Shown: piece by piece, positions 23,337 to 35,801 of the stretch | How the letters are laid out: each line of letters begins with the position of its first letter | Numbering within the stretch: position 1 is the stretch's first letter | NCBI GenBank assembly: GCA_963573305.1 | Contig: OY754335.1 | Coordinates: 48,319,985 to 48,383,984, forward strand | DNA length: 64,000 nucleotides | Direction of reading: 5' to 3' | Source of the DNA: Pyrrhosoma nymphula | Taxonomy: Eukaryota > Arthropoda > Insecta > Odonata > Coenagrionidae | Program-made: the position numbers and the translations under genes | The notes under the pieces: generated by a model | Told to the model about the DNA's origin: nothing | Database searches by the model: none | Seen by the model: only the letters and a program-made list of their open reading frames with translations

Positions 23337-25567
23337 TCATGCACTTGATAAAGAATTGCCATTATTTTAGCAAGGCATTTTAAGCAATTACTAGGAATGA
23401 CTTTTGATGAATTGGTAGCTGCACGTTCGTCACATTCTTGTTGGACAAACTCGAACTCACACCAAATTAGATGGAATAAAAAGAGGATTTTACACAAAGT
23501 AATAAAATGGATGAGGAAGACTTAAATTTTCTTCTCATTTCCACCTGATATACGAGTTCAAGAGGAGGTATAAGTTCTTGGTTGAAAATAGCTCCATAAC
23601 TCCGTAAGGGAAATAGAAATTTTACGCCTACTATTTACAAATAAAGCGGCAATCGAAATTCGGGTGCTCAGGCCGGTATATCTCGGAAGCAACGGTATTT
23701 TATTAAAACAAAACCTAGTGAATTGCTTAATAGCCGTACATATTAGGTGGAAGTCGTCGGAAATATATTTCAATACGGTTCCACCCTACTTATTTAATAA
23801 TCGACATCGCCAAAAAGGTCGAATATCAAATAAATTGAGGCTTAATAGCCTCGCCCACTACGACGGATGCCGTGGGGCAGATAACAAACGTTCGTCGAAT
23901 GGCGTCAAAAGTTACTGACTTGCCCCTCAGGTGGCGTCCCTGTAACTTTTTAGAAATTTGAGTCGAAGTAATAACCATTATTCATTCAACCCCAGTAGTG
24001 TGGACGGGCCGTGAGAGAGAAATGGAACTGGGGGGAAGTTACGGGTGTGGGGATTAGACCATGGCGGAATATTAATCGGGGAGATGATCCTGACCATCCA
24101 TGCGGGTTAACTGGATGCTTAAATGTGTCGCATTTGGTCGATTTCGCTTCCATCTTGAGGAAAAATTATGCCCATTTCCCGTTCTTAACCTTGCGTGCAT
24201 GGTGAAAAATGTACTCAGGTTATCCCACGGGATATCAATCCAGTTGCGTGTTAAATGAGAATGTTGGAGAGCCGTTGCCTCCCAAGAATTTTGTTTTCAG
24301 TATTCTCCCCGTTGGGTTAAATCTGATTTCCCAAAATGTCCAGAGAATATATGAGGCCTTAAAATATGTGCTCATAAATCCTTCATGTTAGTTCCGTCGT
24401 TATGCTTTTATGAATGTCCGTCAAATTTGTCGATGTAATGAGGTTGTTTGACTGTTCAAGAGCAATAAAGTTCAAATCAATTTGTTTGCCATTCTATCCT
24501 CCAAATGATGACTTGTTCCGTTTTTCCTAACTCGCAACCTAGTAGAGGAATCGTACAAAAAAGTGTTGATGACGTACAGGGTTGCATATGCTCGGAGGAT
24601 AACGGTTGTAAGTTAGAGGGCCTGGATATTGTAACAGGATATGTAGTGAAGACCCATATTCCCCACTAAGAGGTCTGACATATTGCATCATCATTTTTTG
24701 TGCACTGAAATAAAATGATTCACTAAAAAATACTGTGATAAAAATTAACTCAGGAAAGTACTGTGTGTACATAGGGCACTTTTCAGATGCTGTTCAAAAG
24801 ATTCCATTTCAGTTTTTCTCCTACATAAATTCAGGGGAATGAAAAGGAACATTATAGTTCACCAAATTAAAAGTTCCTTTTTCTAAATTATAGGGATTAT
24901 TTTACTTCAGGTTTATAAAGTTTGAATTCAATGATGAAAGCGTTTACAGCTCTTTTGAGAGCTCCTGGCTCTGGCTCCTAGATGTTTGTGGAACGATGGT
25001 GAGTGGAGGAGACGGTGCAATTAGGGGTGGAAACTTTAAGGGGAAGAAAAACCTCTCCATCGGTCAGTTCCCTAAGGAGGGAGGGGGAGGGAAGGAAGGT
25101 CGGCAGGGTGGCCAACACCATTAGGAAGAGGTTCGTGGATGTTCACCTTTCTCAGTAAATTTGCATGAAGTCCCGAGCAAACAATTCGTAAAAGATATAA
25201 TAGCTTGGACTTAAAAATCATTAATATTACCTTTCGGCTAAAGAAATATTACATAAGTGGCCAAGGTAATGTTTATATGCTATGCTCGTAAAAATAATAT
25301 TTAAAATCTTGCTTAATTTTTAAATCCAAGTTATCAAAACCTTAGTTATACATTGTCACTGTCACTATTCCCTGAATTGCTTAACTATTATATCAAATGT
25401 TCATTTTCATCCTCATCTAAAAACACTTCTTTTATTATCTAAGAATTTTGTTCTACCTTCACTCTGTCGCAGGCCCTTCTCCGCTCTTCTCATCCGATGC
25501 CTTGACACTTTTTCTTCACTTACTGTTTCTCGTCTTCCAAATAGAATAGTGTGTTGTTCAGTGCCGC
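23337..25567. other. No recognisable gene
   Basis: No domain, RNA gene or bounded element recognised. A purine-rich tract lies at 25015-25105. Confidence 0.4.
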
Positions 25568-25780
25568 TCAAATTTTCACTATCTCCCATATTTTTTCTAT
25601 TGGGTTGAATTCATGGATGTAGGGAGGCTTAACTTGCTTGAATACTCAGTAATGATTTTTTTCCCGTAGAAACATGTTTACTCACTATCTTACTTAAGTA
25701 CTGGATAGGTCTGTTTTGGTTAAGTTGTCCATAACTTCCCAATTTAGGTCTTTACTCTATCACCTTTTCAACTTCTTCAC
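25568..25780 (-). pseudogene. Scrap of a DDE-superfamily transposase
   Basis: On the minus strand, codons from 25630 to 25568 read KPPYIHEFNPIEKIWEIVKI and then stop. LPPYxxxxNPIExxWxxVK is the C-terminal signature of DDE_3 endonuclease-type transposases (Tc1/IS630-like), in which the Glu of NPIE is the last catalytic residue. Upstream, NWEVMDNLTKTDL resembles the preceding segment of the same family, interrupted by stops. Only about 70 codons survive. It cannot be assigned to a family more narrowly. Confidence 0.65.
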
Positions 25781-26104
25781 CCGGAAGTGACCTCACTCGC
25801 CCCGTATGGACAGAAGGAAGCAGTTGCTCTTCTCCTCTCCAAGGCTCTGTCCCGCCCGCTTCATTGTTCTCACTTGCCACAGTGCTGTATGCTGAGCTTC
25901 TGCTTCGCCGCCTCATCATTCTCGCTTGCTACATATGCCTGCTGCTCACCCGCCCTTACTCCTGCTTCCTGTTTCCATGGCCTCTGTTTTCTGCCCGCTG
26001 CTAACCCACGAGAAGCCATCTTATTTGTGTTAATTTTTCATTTGACATTTCAAACAATTTTGTTTCAATTAAATGTGGGAGTATATTTAATACAGCCCAC
26101 TTGA

Positions 26105-26445
26105 ACTCATTTACCCCATAACACCATACAACTCTAGACTCCATATCAAGCTCTTCACCAGAATCTTCTTTATGTCCTTACTAGGGTCCCCGTAATCAGC
26201 TCCCTTCTATTACTGAACACTTCTTTCGCTAACGCTATTCTCCTTCTAATGTCTCTGCTACAATACCCATGTTCTAGCGTACTACCCAAGTAATTAAATT
26301 CTTCATCTTGCTCCAGTTTGTGCCCTACTACTTTTATGACCAGCTTCGCTTTTTTTGTTCTAAACAATCTGAGTACTGTTGTTTTCATATGATTTATCAT
26401 CATGCCGTATTTCACGCTCTGGTTGTCTAATGCGTCTACAAAAGC
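26105..26445 (-). pseudogene. RTE-type LINE fragment, post-RT region
   Basis: The minus-strand frame contains INHMKTTVLRLFRTKKAKL, VGHKLEQDEEFNYLGSTLEH and CSRDIRRRIALAKEVFSNRR. These are the NxxKTK, FxYLGS and EIxxRIxxAKxxF motifs that follow the polymerase domain in RTE-clade LINEs. After the stop at 26170 a degraded continuation is visible (RFW, then a YGV/SCMVLWG area matching VALYG). Both ends are missing. It belongs to the same broad clade as the fragments at 18385, 26787 and 36578. Confidence 0.8.
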
Positions 26446-26786
26446 TACGTAATATTTATGTTATTCTTCGTATTGATGGTGATATCATGCCAACGTTTGC
26501 ACGATGGCATGTACAAACCATTCACTCGAGTAACTAGACCTCATTTGTCACTAAAATTGTGCATTTATGAAAATTGCCCAAAGAGTTATTAGTGCTGTAG
26601 GTGACGTTGTAAGTAACTCATACAAACGGAGGTTATATATCAATAAGATATAGTAACTGAAATAAGGCTTTAGATATATTGTAAATTGTAATGAATTTCT
26701 AGCATCTTTCGTTTGAAATTTTTTAAAACCATTGAATCCATAGTTTCTCGGTTGCTTTTGAGCGATACCTTAACGGTGAAGTGATT

Positions 26787-27049
26787 TTGACTTTACAGGT
26801 TAAGGTGGTTAGGGCATGTTGAGAGAATGTCTGAGGATAGGATGGTGAAAAATATATACCTTGGACATCCTAGTGGCAGAAGATTGAGAGGAAGACCTCG
26901 GAAAAGATGGTTGGATGATGTAGAAGATGATCTAAGAAAGATGAGAATAAGAAGATGGAGAACTCATGCAGGATATCGTGATGTCTGGGCTAACATTTTC
27001 AGAGAGGCCAAGGCCCTACAAGGGCTGTAGCGCCGTGGAGTTAGTAAGT
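26787..27049 (+). mobile_element. Extremely 5'-truncated RTE LINE tail
   Basis: The frame reads RLRWLGHVERMSEDRMVKN, then RRLRGRPRKRWLDDVEDDL and ends at KALQGL with TAG at 27028-27030. This is the C-terminal tail of RTE proteins (RWxGHxxRM and GRPxxRWxDD). The stop lies in GGGCTGTAGCGCC, the same 3' context as the LINE at 36578-38189. The tail ends in (GTAA)n. AAGTGATT occurs just left (26779-26786) and right (27050-27057), a possible 8-bp target duplication. If right, only about 260 bases were inserted. Confidence 0.75.
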
Positions 27050-27129
27050 AAGTGATTATGTGATTCCTGAAGTAGATAGGCAGATACTCAACAAAGATCA
27101 ATTGTATTTACTAGATATATCAAATGTCA

Positions 27130-27826
27130 TCCAGCCAGGGTTCTGAAGATTTGTCAAACCGTGACCATGGCCCTATGTCACACTCAAGATGGCTCACTAC
27201 CGCTAACAGGGTTTTGCGCCTGTACATATATTAGTGCAAAGAGTCCTGAAAATTTGAGACAAATAGTCGCTTTTATTTTAAAGTCGTATATGCCTATGTG
27301 GTTTACCATTAAGGTGAACAAGAATTTCACTGACGCACCAAAACATATTTATCAGACCAATCAAACAACACGATATCTGCCACAAGAGCTGCTTCAAGTT
27401 ATAGAGTCTGTTATACAACGAAATGCTTACTTTGACCATCCCGAAAATTTACTTTAGGCGATGGTCATTGATGATAGAAACCACATTCGAGAGCTTGGGT
27501 ACAGAAGAATCTTGATGACAATGCAAGTAACTTCTGAAGATGATCATATTACACCTTTTATACCACCAAACCTAAGCATTAAAGCTACAGACTACACCTA
27601 AATTATACAATGGGACACTTTTAATCTGACTAAACCTCTTTTGTTACGAGCACTGACTATTGACGAAGTAAAACAGTATGTAAACAGAGATATTAAGAGT
27701 GTTATGGATTTAGAAAAATGTCATACGCAAGCTGTTGAATGGTGCGTTAAGCTTGTGCCAGAAGCTTCCAGTAAAGTCTGTGGGCACAGTGATAGAGATT
27801 TTCAGAGACAGTTTCATCTGAGTTAG
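27130..27826 (+). pseudogene. Relic of an unnamed mobile-element-associated protein family
   Basis: I recognise motifs but know no accepted name or function. The relic starts in one frame as GPMSHSRWLTTANRVLRLY (about 27170-27230). It shifts frame to ISAKSPENLRQIVAFILKSY, then PMWFTIK, TDAPKH, RYLPQELLQVIESVIQRNAY and HPENLL. An in-frame TAG at 27455 interrupts it, followed by DDRNHIRELGYRRIL, a second stop (TAA near 27599), LTIDEVKQYV and finally CHTQAVEWCVKLVPEAS before the stop at 27826. From 27161 on everything is one frame with two stops. SRWLTTANRxLRLY and CHTQAVERxVKLVTEAS recall, from memory, uncharacterised proteins multiplied in arthropod genomes, which suggests a mobile element. 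No catalytic motif, membrane segment or zinc finger is visible. It directly follows the RTE tail, with no shared boundary. Confidence 0.65.
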
Positions 27827-29249
27827 ATTATTGTTAACATCAGCCATGCCTACCTTTTCGCACAAATCTGAGTATAAAGTCGTAGTGATGGACAAAAATG
27901 AGTAACGTTTTAAGCCATCGAGAAAAAGTACAGAAAAAATGTAAATTTGTATATGCTTTAAACTTGTATAAATTGCAAATAACACACCCTAATCATTGAA
28001 TGGTAGTTATTAAGGATGAGGGTGGAACTCGAATTGCAGACACCTCCCCGTGATGAGTTCTGGGTCGTTTAGTAAGAAAAATGAGCGAAGATCTGCACAC
28101 ACAATGTAATTTGAAAAATACCGCCAAATTTATGATTGGAACTATATTTTATTCAGCTGCGCTGCCAAAAAGAATTAAAATAATAGTGTTACTGAGGCAG
28201 GCTTATGCTTGTATTCAAATATAACACTTTTATATTATATTAAAATCTTAAAGAAAGTTCGCGCGAAAGAACGCGACAGTAGCTAAGGCTAATGCAGCAT
28301 TAGTCACTTTTTAAAACGGCTGCGCGACCGGTTAGTATTTAACTAAGAGGATTATTTTACTTTACTTTTTTCAAGCCCATCTAGGTACGGGAGTGTAACT
28401 ATATCGTCTCAACTAGATTTTTTATAAAATCGTTATAAAATGTAAAACTTTAAAAATTTACTAAAATCGCAAATTTATCACATATTTCATAGCAATGCGC
28501 GACCAAAATATATAGTATAAATATAATTTATGTAATTATAAGAAATGTTTAAATACTTATAAAATTGTTTACGCGATATAGGACTGTAGTCATGACTACC
28601 ACCCTTACGAAAAATATTGAAAGTTTATGGTTTTTAACGAACTTTAACGGCAATTTGCGACCGTAAGATGTCTAAATAAAAACTTTTGTTAATATTATTT
28701 TTTCTTGTCTATACCAATGGCAACTTTTGCGCACTATAGCATTCGGAAATAAAATAATTTATTTTTTTCGAACCACCCTAATAACCAGATATATCGAATC
28801 GAGTTCGTCTCCGCACTTTCTATCTCGTTTTCGTTGACAATTCACAAGGAAAATAAACTTTTGAGAACATTGTAGTCCTCGGCTCTTAAGTTGCGGCCAT
28901 AGATACACAACTAGCAGTTGCGAAAGACAAAAATCCTTTTCAATATTTCTTGTTTTGGTTTTAATTTCAAAAATATGATAATGTTGACCCTAAGTTTTCC
29001 CTAAGACTGATTCAAGCTCAGTCTAAGCTCGGGAAAGATATAGGGTGCTCCAGACATGGGCTTGGACAAAAAGCACTCTAAGCTACTAAGCAGTGAACGA
29101 TTTTTACCGGAGATTAGGCGCCCTCATTGACCAGAATCGCTTCGCCGAATTTCAAAGGAATTTCTTACCCATTACTATTTCTAGAAAAAATATAAAACGC
29201 TTAATTCCCCCGCCCCCATTTTTTGCATGGTGGTCTTCTTTTTAAATTC
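27827..29249. other. No recognisable gene
   Basis: AT-rich anonymous DNA. GCGCGACC-like words recur at 28260-28690 without a clear period. Nothing bounded. Confidence 0.4.
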
Positions 29250-29560
29250 GAAATTATTTTGTGACACCCCCTAATTTTGTTCCACTCAGATAGAAAAAAA
29301 ACTGTGTAAAATATCATGGTAGTCAGATGAGCGAAAGACGTGCCGCATAGCACACAAAGTTTAGAAATTTAGGCATTTTCCGATATTTTCAGGTCATTCC
29401 TAGTTATTACGGTGCGCTCCGTGTTTTCACTGCTTTTCTGTTGTAACCAACGACTTATTATGCATTTGATAAGTTTTATTTTGAATGTTTTCAATTTCTG
29501 TCCCATAGCTTCCGAGATACGGCCCCGAGAATGAGTACACCCTACCCAAGTGGCTCTTGC
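29250..29560 (+). repeat. Dispersed repeat family R3, copy 2
   Basis: Aligned with 11760-12050 through GACGTGCCGCATAGCACAC, TTTTCTGTTGTAACC and TTCCGAGATACGGCCCCGAG. Same strand as copy 1, well diverged, non-coding. Confidence 0.65.
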
Positions 29561-30387
29561 ACCCCGTCACTTAATATATTAAACTTAATTCAAGATCACA
29601 ATGGATTTGAGCGATATAAACTCGAAAAACGTATGCAAACTTTTTTTACTTTAATAATACGTTTTTATTTTACCACTGCTTTTACATTCAGGTGAAAAAC
29701 AACTGACCCCTCGTAAAATAAATGAATGGATTAAACAACTGATGCTTAAAAGAGTACAGTTGGGCTTTTTGATGCAAAATTCTTCTTATTCCGCAACAAG
29801 TGCAAACAAGAAATCACAAAATTGTCATTCAGGGTTACCGTGAAGAAATAATTAAGTCATAAGACGTATCTGCCAAAAATGAAGTCATTTAGCTTTTATA
29901 TCACCTGTAACGCACCACAGAAAATTTTAAAGGTGCCAAGTATAGAAGCCGTCAAATTTTCATCGATTATTTTTCGACGTTTAATAACCTGACTATTCCA
30001 TTTGTCACGAAGTACCTTGGTTGAATAAGAGTGTAACATTTTTTAAAATTTTATTGGCCCCCACACTCTTTCGAAAGTCTTTTAAAATAAGAAAAACTAT
30101 TTTAATATTTTTTCGTACTTTTAGCCATCACCTGGGCTCAAAGCGACGATCATCTTTCTGAGAAATTTATATAACAATTGAAGCAACTCATCGAGTGATT
30201 TTCAGTCAAATGGTCAACGTCAGTGGTGATGCATAGTGGAATGGAAGTGTAAAATAAACAGGAAGTGCGGGCTAGAATAAGGCCTCCTCCAACAATCATG
30301 GGCGATAATTAGGTAGGTCGTTTATTCCACTGCAATGGAAGGCGAATATATTGAACAAAGAAATAGTAAAATTAACTCCTTTAGTAT
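29561..30387. other. No recognisable gene
   Basis: AT-rich DNA without a domain-bearing frame or bounded repeat. Confidence 0.4.
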
Positions 30388-30500
30388 ATAAGTGCGATAT
30401 TCCACAGGAGAAAAATCATTCGCCTTGACCGGGATATCGCACTTATGTGCACTTGCGGGTGACTCCGTAAAGGTTACTACCGTGGCTAGTCCCGGTTTCC
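30388..30500. repeat. SINE body copy without tRNA head
   Basis: Contains GCGATATTCCACAGGAG, ATTCGCCTTGACCGGGATA, then CTTATGTGCACTTGCGGGTG, ACTCCGTAAAGG and CCGTGGCTAGTCCCGG. These are the body words of the SINE at 8640-8750 and its inverted copies at 8890-9060. The first two words lie on the opposite strand relative to the last three, so this copy is itself rearranged. Confidence 0.65.
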
Positions 30501-31540
30501 TCAAAATACCTTTAGTATAATTTTAATTTCCATTTACTTTCGGGAGAGTTGAATTCAATATTATCGTAAGCATGTAACATTCCTCTATCACCAATGAATA
30601 ATTGGATGCAAAAACGTTGCGATAAGATTTTTACGCGCACTAGTTTCATTTATGCGCAAAACATGTTGCCATTGAAACACAAGTTGGCATAAAAGAAATA
30701 CTTTTATTGCTTAAAAAGTTTTAAGTAATTTTTGTGCACTAATTTGATTGATATTAAAAATAAATTCATTGATGATTTACATTTTCACATTTCCCGCATT
30801 TGTTCTTTCGGATGGTGATCGTCATCGAAGTTATTCTTGTTAACGCCCTCCTTCTAGACGTTGCATTGAGATGGTTTTATTGGGTAATTAGGCATTGTTT
30901 GCATTCAGGTGGATTGCTTCTTGATGATTAAGCTGTATGTATTTCAACAACTTTAGTAGATAATTATTATTTTGCGATAAGATAATGCACCAAATTTATC
31001 AAAGAAAGTCTCAAGTAGAAGTCTCGTGTATGTAACTCATCTCGAGACCCGGAATCTTTGTCAATAATGGTTTATTATTTTATTATCCCTAAGTAATGCA
31101 TTTTTAATGGTTCCGTCTGTAAGTATCACAAGAAGTTTTGCCAAAAAAATCGAAATTTTGAAAGAGCTTGCTCATCTTTTTTTGTAGTTTTTTTTTCGTT
31201 TTTCCCAAATACTTATTCCATATCCAAGCCGCTTATACGTTTCGTTTAGTAATGGTTATTTATTATGAGCAAGAGTATTGCTAGGTTTTTGAAGTCTATC
31301 TTATGGCCATGGGCCAACCAACGTTCGTCAACCACGTACATTTCTTAGATCTTCAGTTGAATGGTATCGCCTATAAGTAACAAAACGCTACAGTCGTATA
31401 GAAAACCCGATTTTAGACTCAAAATATCCTATTCTGGATTTTTATGTGTTTGTTGAACATAAAACAATTAATTTGAGAGGGAATCGATTTAAGGTGCTGA
31501 AAGGTTGTTATCTTTGATACTGAGTTTTCCTAGCAAATTT
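30501..31540. other. No recognisable gene
   Basis: AT-rich anonymous DNA. Confidence 0.4.
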
Positions 31541-32135
31541 GATACTTGAACATGACATCTTCAAATTCATATCTTTTATAACCGAATGCTGGATGATAAC
31601 ATTTTTACCGTCAATGAAATATTTTTGCTTCTCTCCTCAGACATGGAAAAATTAGTGAATGACAAATGAATATTAAGTTTAGTTTCATGTTTTAAGCCTG
31701 TTCTAAGTTTTTTTTTCTGTTTTAAGTAAGTTAAGTGACTTAAATATCTGGAAGAGCTCTATAAAGTACATCTACAGTACACTTGCATATTTTTCCCATG
31801 AACATAACTAACTTTAAATGATAGGACTAGAGAGCTAGCATACTTCTTTGTATGATAACCGGAACTTTTGCTAATGGCTTTCAAAATAAAATTACTTAAG
31901 GCCAATGATCTGTTATCACATTGACATGTCCGTAGACAAATTGATAAAACCTTTGACAAACAAACAAAATAGAGAATTACTTAACTGGACGTGCTGCTGC
32001 AGAATTTCCATTAGACTAAGGTACCTGGACAAGAGGGCATTACTGAAAATGAAATGACAGATGAGCTAGGAAAAAGAGAAGTTCACAGTTATCCCTTTGG
32101 TACAAAGCCAACTGTGAACAATATATCTTTTGACT
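31541..32135 (+). pseudogene. LINE fragment with RNase H remnant, left arm of an inverted pair
   Basis: Near the right end the plus strand encodes VPGQEGITENEMTDELGKRE, followed by YPFGTKPTVNNISFD. VPGHxGIxGNExADxLAK is the hallmark of the RNase H domain at the C-terminus of I/R1/Jockey-like LINEs; here the conserved His is Gln and Ala is Thr. The rest is too broken to read. The whole stretch matches 35802-36399 in reverse complement at roughly 90 percent by eye. The two arms are about 3.7 kb apart. Confidence 0.75.
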
Positions 32136-32559
32136 GAGATCGATTTAGATTTCATAAGACGAAAAATGCGATTGATTTTGTTACGCCACGGTTATAATAA
32201 GTAGGTTTATAAAACTTTTCCGGTGATATTGAGATAATGTCGCCGATACATACAAGTAATACTCTCTAAATTGAGAGAAAAATTCTCAAATCTATTCCGT
32301 TAAGATACAGAGTTTATTATGAAGAAGGAAGAAATGATTCTGCCATTAAACTGCTATGAGGAGTAACATATTTTCTTAAAATATTCCAATATGCATCCGT
32401 ATGGTACACATTAGTAGTCTCCACAGTGGTAGTACACTCATATCACAGCCATATTACAAAAGAGTCACTGTATTACCGCGGTAATATAGGGAAGCCTACA
32501 TAATGTATATTATACAGTTAAAATACATTATGTACAAAGGCCTCTGTGCTGTCTGGGCA

Positions 32560-33060
32560 GACAGCCATCGAACAAATGGCGGAAAAATAAAATCTACGAC
32601 AGTAATAAATAAAATCAGAAGAGCTTAAAGAAACTGCTTCGAAAATTTTAATGCTTATATCGGCGGGAGAGAAAAGCCTCGATAGGTAAATAGCTAACAG
32701 AATCTGATTAGTGTATAATAGTTTATAAAACGCATTTATTTGTCAAGTATGCAAGATAATGAAGTACCAGCTAATCGTACCGGTGAATATTTCACTAGAA
32801 TAAAAGCGTTAATGAAATGATGAGGGAGTGAAGAACATCACAAGTGATACAAGTAGAGAAGCAATCATATTTGCGAGTGAAAGCGATTATTGAAATTACC
32901 AAAAATTAATTTAGTGCCATGAATAATGTGGTACACGTAATTATACAGCCTCTTACTACAGTGGTAACTTAGCATAATACCGGAATGTATAATAATTGTC
33001 GGTAAACGTAATTTGTTGCATAAATCTAATTGTTAGTGAAAGTATTCTCCGATGCTAATG
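32560..33060 (-). repeat. Dispersed repeat, copy 2 of the hAT-nested repeat
   Basis: Reverse complement of 1620-2150: TTATATCGGCGGGAGAGAAA, ATGATGAGGGAGTGAAGAAC, TTACTACAGTGGTAACTTAG and CTAATTGTTAGTGAAAGTAT all find partners there. No hAT ends surround this copy. Confidence 0.7.
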
Positions 33061-33269
33061 CTTGGGTAGCTGACGCGAATTCATTGTATTCTCATCAGAG
33101 ATCAACCAATCAGTATAAAGTAGTATTAAGTAGCAAGGCAATGACAATTATCATTTAATTAGAATTCTGTTTATCAATATCATAAGGATAAGCATTAAGA
33201 ATTATTGCATTGAAAGATCGCTTATAATAAATAACCACGCAACTCGGCCATATTGAATTTCAAGCCACT

Positions 33270-33510
33270 GCCGACCATACCGAAATTCATGCTACTGCAG
33301 CCATAGATCTTGAATAGATTCAAGATCTATGACTGCACCAGCCCCAGTACAGCTTCACGTTCCGTTTCACGGAAGCACAGGCAGCAGGGTCGATATATTA
33401 GCAACTTCGATAGATCTATCGAAGAGGCAACGAATCGAGATATCTATCGACTTTGTACTGGCAGCACTGGCAGTGAACAGCAGTGAATTTTGGTACGAGC
33501 CCGGATATGG
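33270..33510. repeat. Cluster of short palindromes
   Basis: Contains CATAGATCTTGAAT and its exact complement two bases later (33302-33331), and the palindrome CTTCGATAGATCTATCGAAG (about 33403-33422). Outer words ACCATACCGAAATTCATGC (left) and AGCAGTGAATTTTGGTACG (right) are also complementary. The outer words resemble GGCAGTGAATTTCGGAACG at about 2319-2338 inside the first hAT. Probably a small foldback element. Confidence 0.6.
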
Positions 33511-34167
33511 ACTTCCCTTGGACGAAGTGTCCCGACAGCAGATGATGACAAGGACTCTGCTGTTAATGAGTAAGTTGTGAGTGGCCATTATGACCTATAT
33601 ATTACAATTACCTGCCTCACTAATGGATTTCGCTAATTTAATGCGATTTAGTTGGCCGCGCTTACATCTATACCCTGACGAGAAATCCTTCTGTATTTCA
33701 GTGATCAAACTCAATAATTGGGTTACAATGATTATATGTAGAGTGTTGTTCCTCGAAAACATAGGAATAAATTGCCTTGGAGCAATTTACGAGGTTTGAC
33801 GTGATGCTGAGTGATTGACGCTTTGCCCCATTCTTTTGACTCATGTTCTCGTCTCCTTTTCTGCGAACAAATGATTGCATGATTGCGTTTTCTAAGTGGC
33901 GAGTGGTATAATATTCGAGTGATTCGAGTTATCCATCAATTGATTGGTCTTTAAAGAAACTCAGAAAAACAGGTTTTGAACGTTAAGTTATTTTTAGTCA
34001 ATTCACAAGTGATTCGAGTTTCATAGGTGGTTTGGCAGTTTCTGCGGAGAATTTCAGGCTCAATTGACCTAATAAACTAAACGGCCGTTGAGCTATTAGC
34101 GAGTTTAAGTTTCCGGTAGATTACCATAGCTACTTAAATAATAATAATTTGGACATGTGGGTCGGTG
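33511..34167. other. No recognisable gene
   Basis: Short frames without known motifs; nothing bounded. Confidence 0.4.
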
Positions 34168-34314
34168 GTGCCCAAATCCTAGGCTCAATTTATATTTGTA
34201 TCCCCGTGTACAGTATTTTTTACCTCTCCCCCAAATTTCATGAAATCACCCCTTACACCAAATTATAATTACGACGCACTTTTCGTCATGACCCCCTTGT
34301 GCGACCATCTGTCC
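34168..34314 (-). mobile_element. Worn copy of the 60007-60166 hAT MITE
   Basis: CGGTGGTGCCCAAATCCTAG, GGCTCAAT, CCCCCAAATTTCATGAAAT and CGTCATGACCCCCTTGTG follow the order of 60007-60166 read on its minus strand. The ends are worn and no target duplication was found. Confidence 0.6.
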
Positions 34315-35801
34315 TGAAACCTTTTTATACTGGATGCATGAAGGTGCCTGGCAGATATTACTACTTATTTTTTAAAAGTTTTTTTGAGCCGACAACAAAT
34401 ATAATGTGTAGAATAAATTTAATTTTTTGGAGCTTTCAATGTGGCATTTTGTTTCATCCATCTCATGTGTACAACTTAGTATCTGCAAACTGAACGCAGA
34501 GCAAAAGGGTAGCTTGTGCATATGTGAAAATGGATTCAATCGAAAGTTATAGTGTTGGTTGAGTTCCCACATCGGGGTCCCAAGGCACAGGCCCGGATTA
34601 AGGCCCTTACGACTGCCCGGGGCGCCGCAAAGGAATGAGCGCCGTGATAATGGAAAAAATATTTTTACTACAACGTTTAACTGGTGAATGGGTTTAATAA
34701 CCGGGGAGGGGAGGTGCCGAATACTCTCTCGCACGGGTAAAATTTTGTCTTATCCGGCACTACCAAGGCTCTTATACCTTTTGGGCAATTGTGCCATCCA
34801 TTTCGAGTTTTTACCTCTGGCCATATAGGTAGGCCTCAGCTATGCTTGTGGCCTACCTATATGCTTTCTATGGGAAAATCCGTTATGTCCTTTGATTTTC
34901 GAGGGTGGTGCGTACCAAGGTATTTCCTTACCTGGGCGTTAAGGTGCTTAGACCTCCAGTTGGTCCATAGTGCCATCTACCTTATTGAGTTTTAACCATG
35001 GCGGCCCTTAGCCTTCCCGGAGCCTAGAAAGTCTCCAATGGGTACTTACCATGTTGTTTGGTCCTGCAATGGGCATACTCGGGTACCGATTCCAGAGGTC
35101 TAATAATTGATAGGCATTCATATAGTAGTAGTAAGGGGAGAATTCTTCGAGAATGCTCCTAATTTATTTTCACAAATAAAATTTTTACATTCGAGGGTTC
35201 CTTTATATTTACCCTTCTTTTATACTTTTTTAAATATTTTTTTTGTTTCCATTTTTAATGTTTTGGTATAAAATTAAAAAAAAAAGTTTATTTCCTTTGC
35301 TCGTTTCTGCTTCTAGGCAGCTCCTCCCCGCTCCGTTGTTCCTTTGGCTCAGCTGTTCTCCGGCTACTCACTCTTCATCGCCCGCTGTTTCTTCGTCCCC
35401 CTGCCTTGGCTGCTCTGCGGCTGCCCGCTTCTCATTGGCTGCTCTTTGGCTGTTAAATGCTCCTCAGCTGTTCCTTTCGATTTCTCAGATGGTCCTCTCC
35501 TCTCCAACGTCTTTATGGGATTGGAGTTCATCCTCTTCGCACCATCTACTATCATCAATTCCTCCTGTGTGAAAATGATTCTTTGCTCAGTATTGGCCGG
35601 TTAACAGTTCTACTATTGTCCTTAAGATTAATTAATTTGCTTTATTTAATGATCGGAGGTTTTTTGCATAACCAAATTTTGGTCCATCAATTAATTTCCT
35701 TGCATGCATCAATCCTTGAATTGAGTGCCATATCTTGCCTAAAAATACAGCAATACTAGTAAGTTGTTTGGCTATAGCCCACCCCTTGATCTCAGACTGC
35801 A
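34315..35801. other. No recognisable gene; fragments only
   Basis: At 34585 CAGGCCCGGATTAAGGCCC looks like one hAT-type end without a partner. A 13-base perfect stem (ATATAGGTAGGCC against GGCCTACCTATAT) lies at about 34827-34866. A C/T- and CTG-rich patch at 35300-35490 gives open frames on both strands from composition alone. Confidence 0.4.

Noticed and set aside
25787..26104. 105-codon plus-strand Cys/Leu/Ser-rich frame
   Set aside because: C/T-rich composition and no known motif; adjacent LINE fragments are on the other strand.
34827..34866. microRNA precursor
   Set aside because: The stem is only 13 perfect pairs with a small loop, too short for a typical precursor.
35243..35759. Overlapping plus- and minus-strand open frames near 35.4 kb
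   Set aside because: Several frames are open at once in a C/T-rich patch, which indicates composition and not coding.
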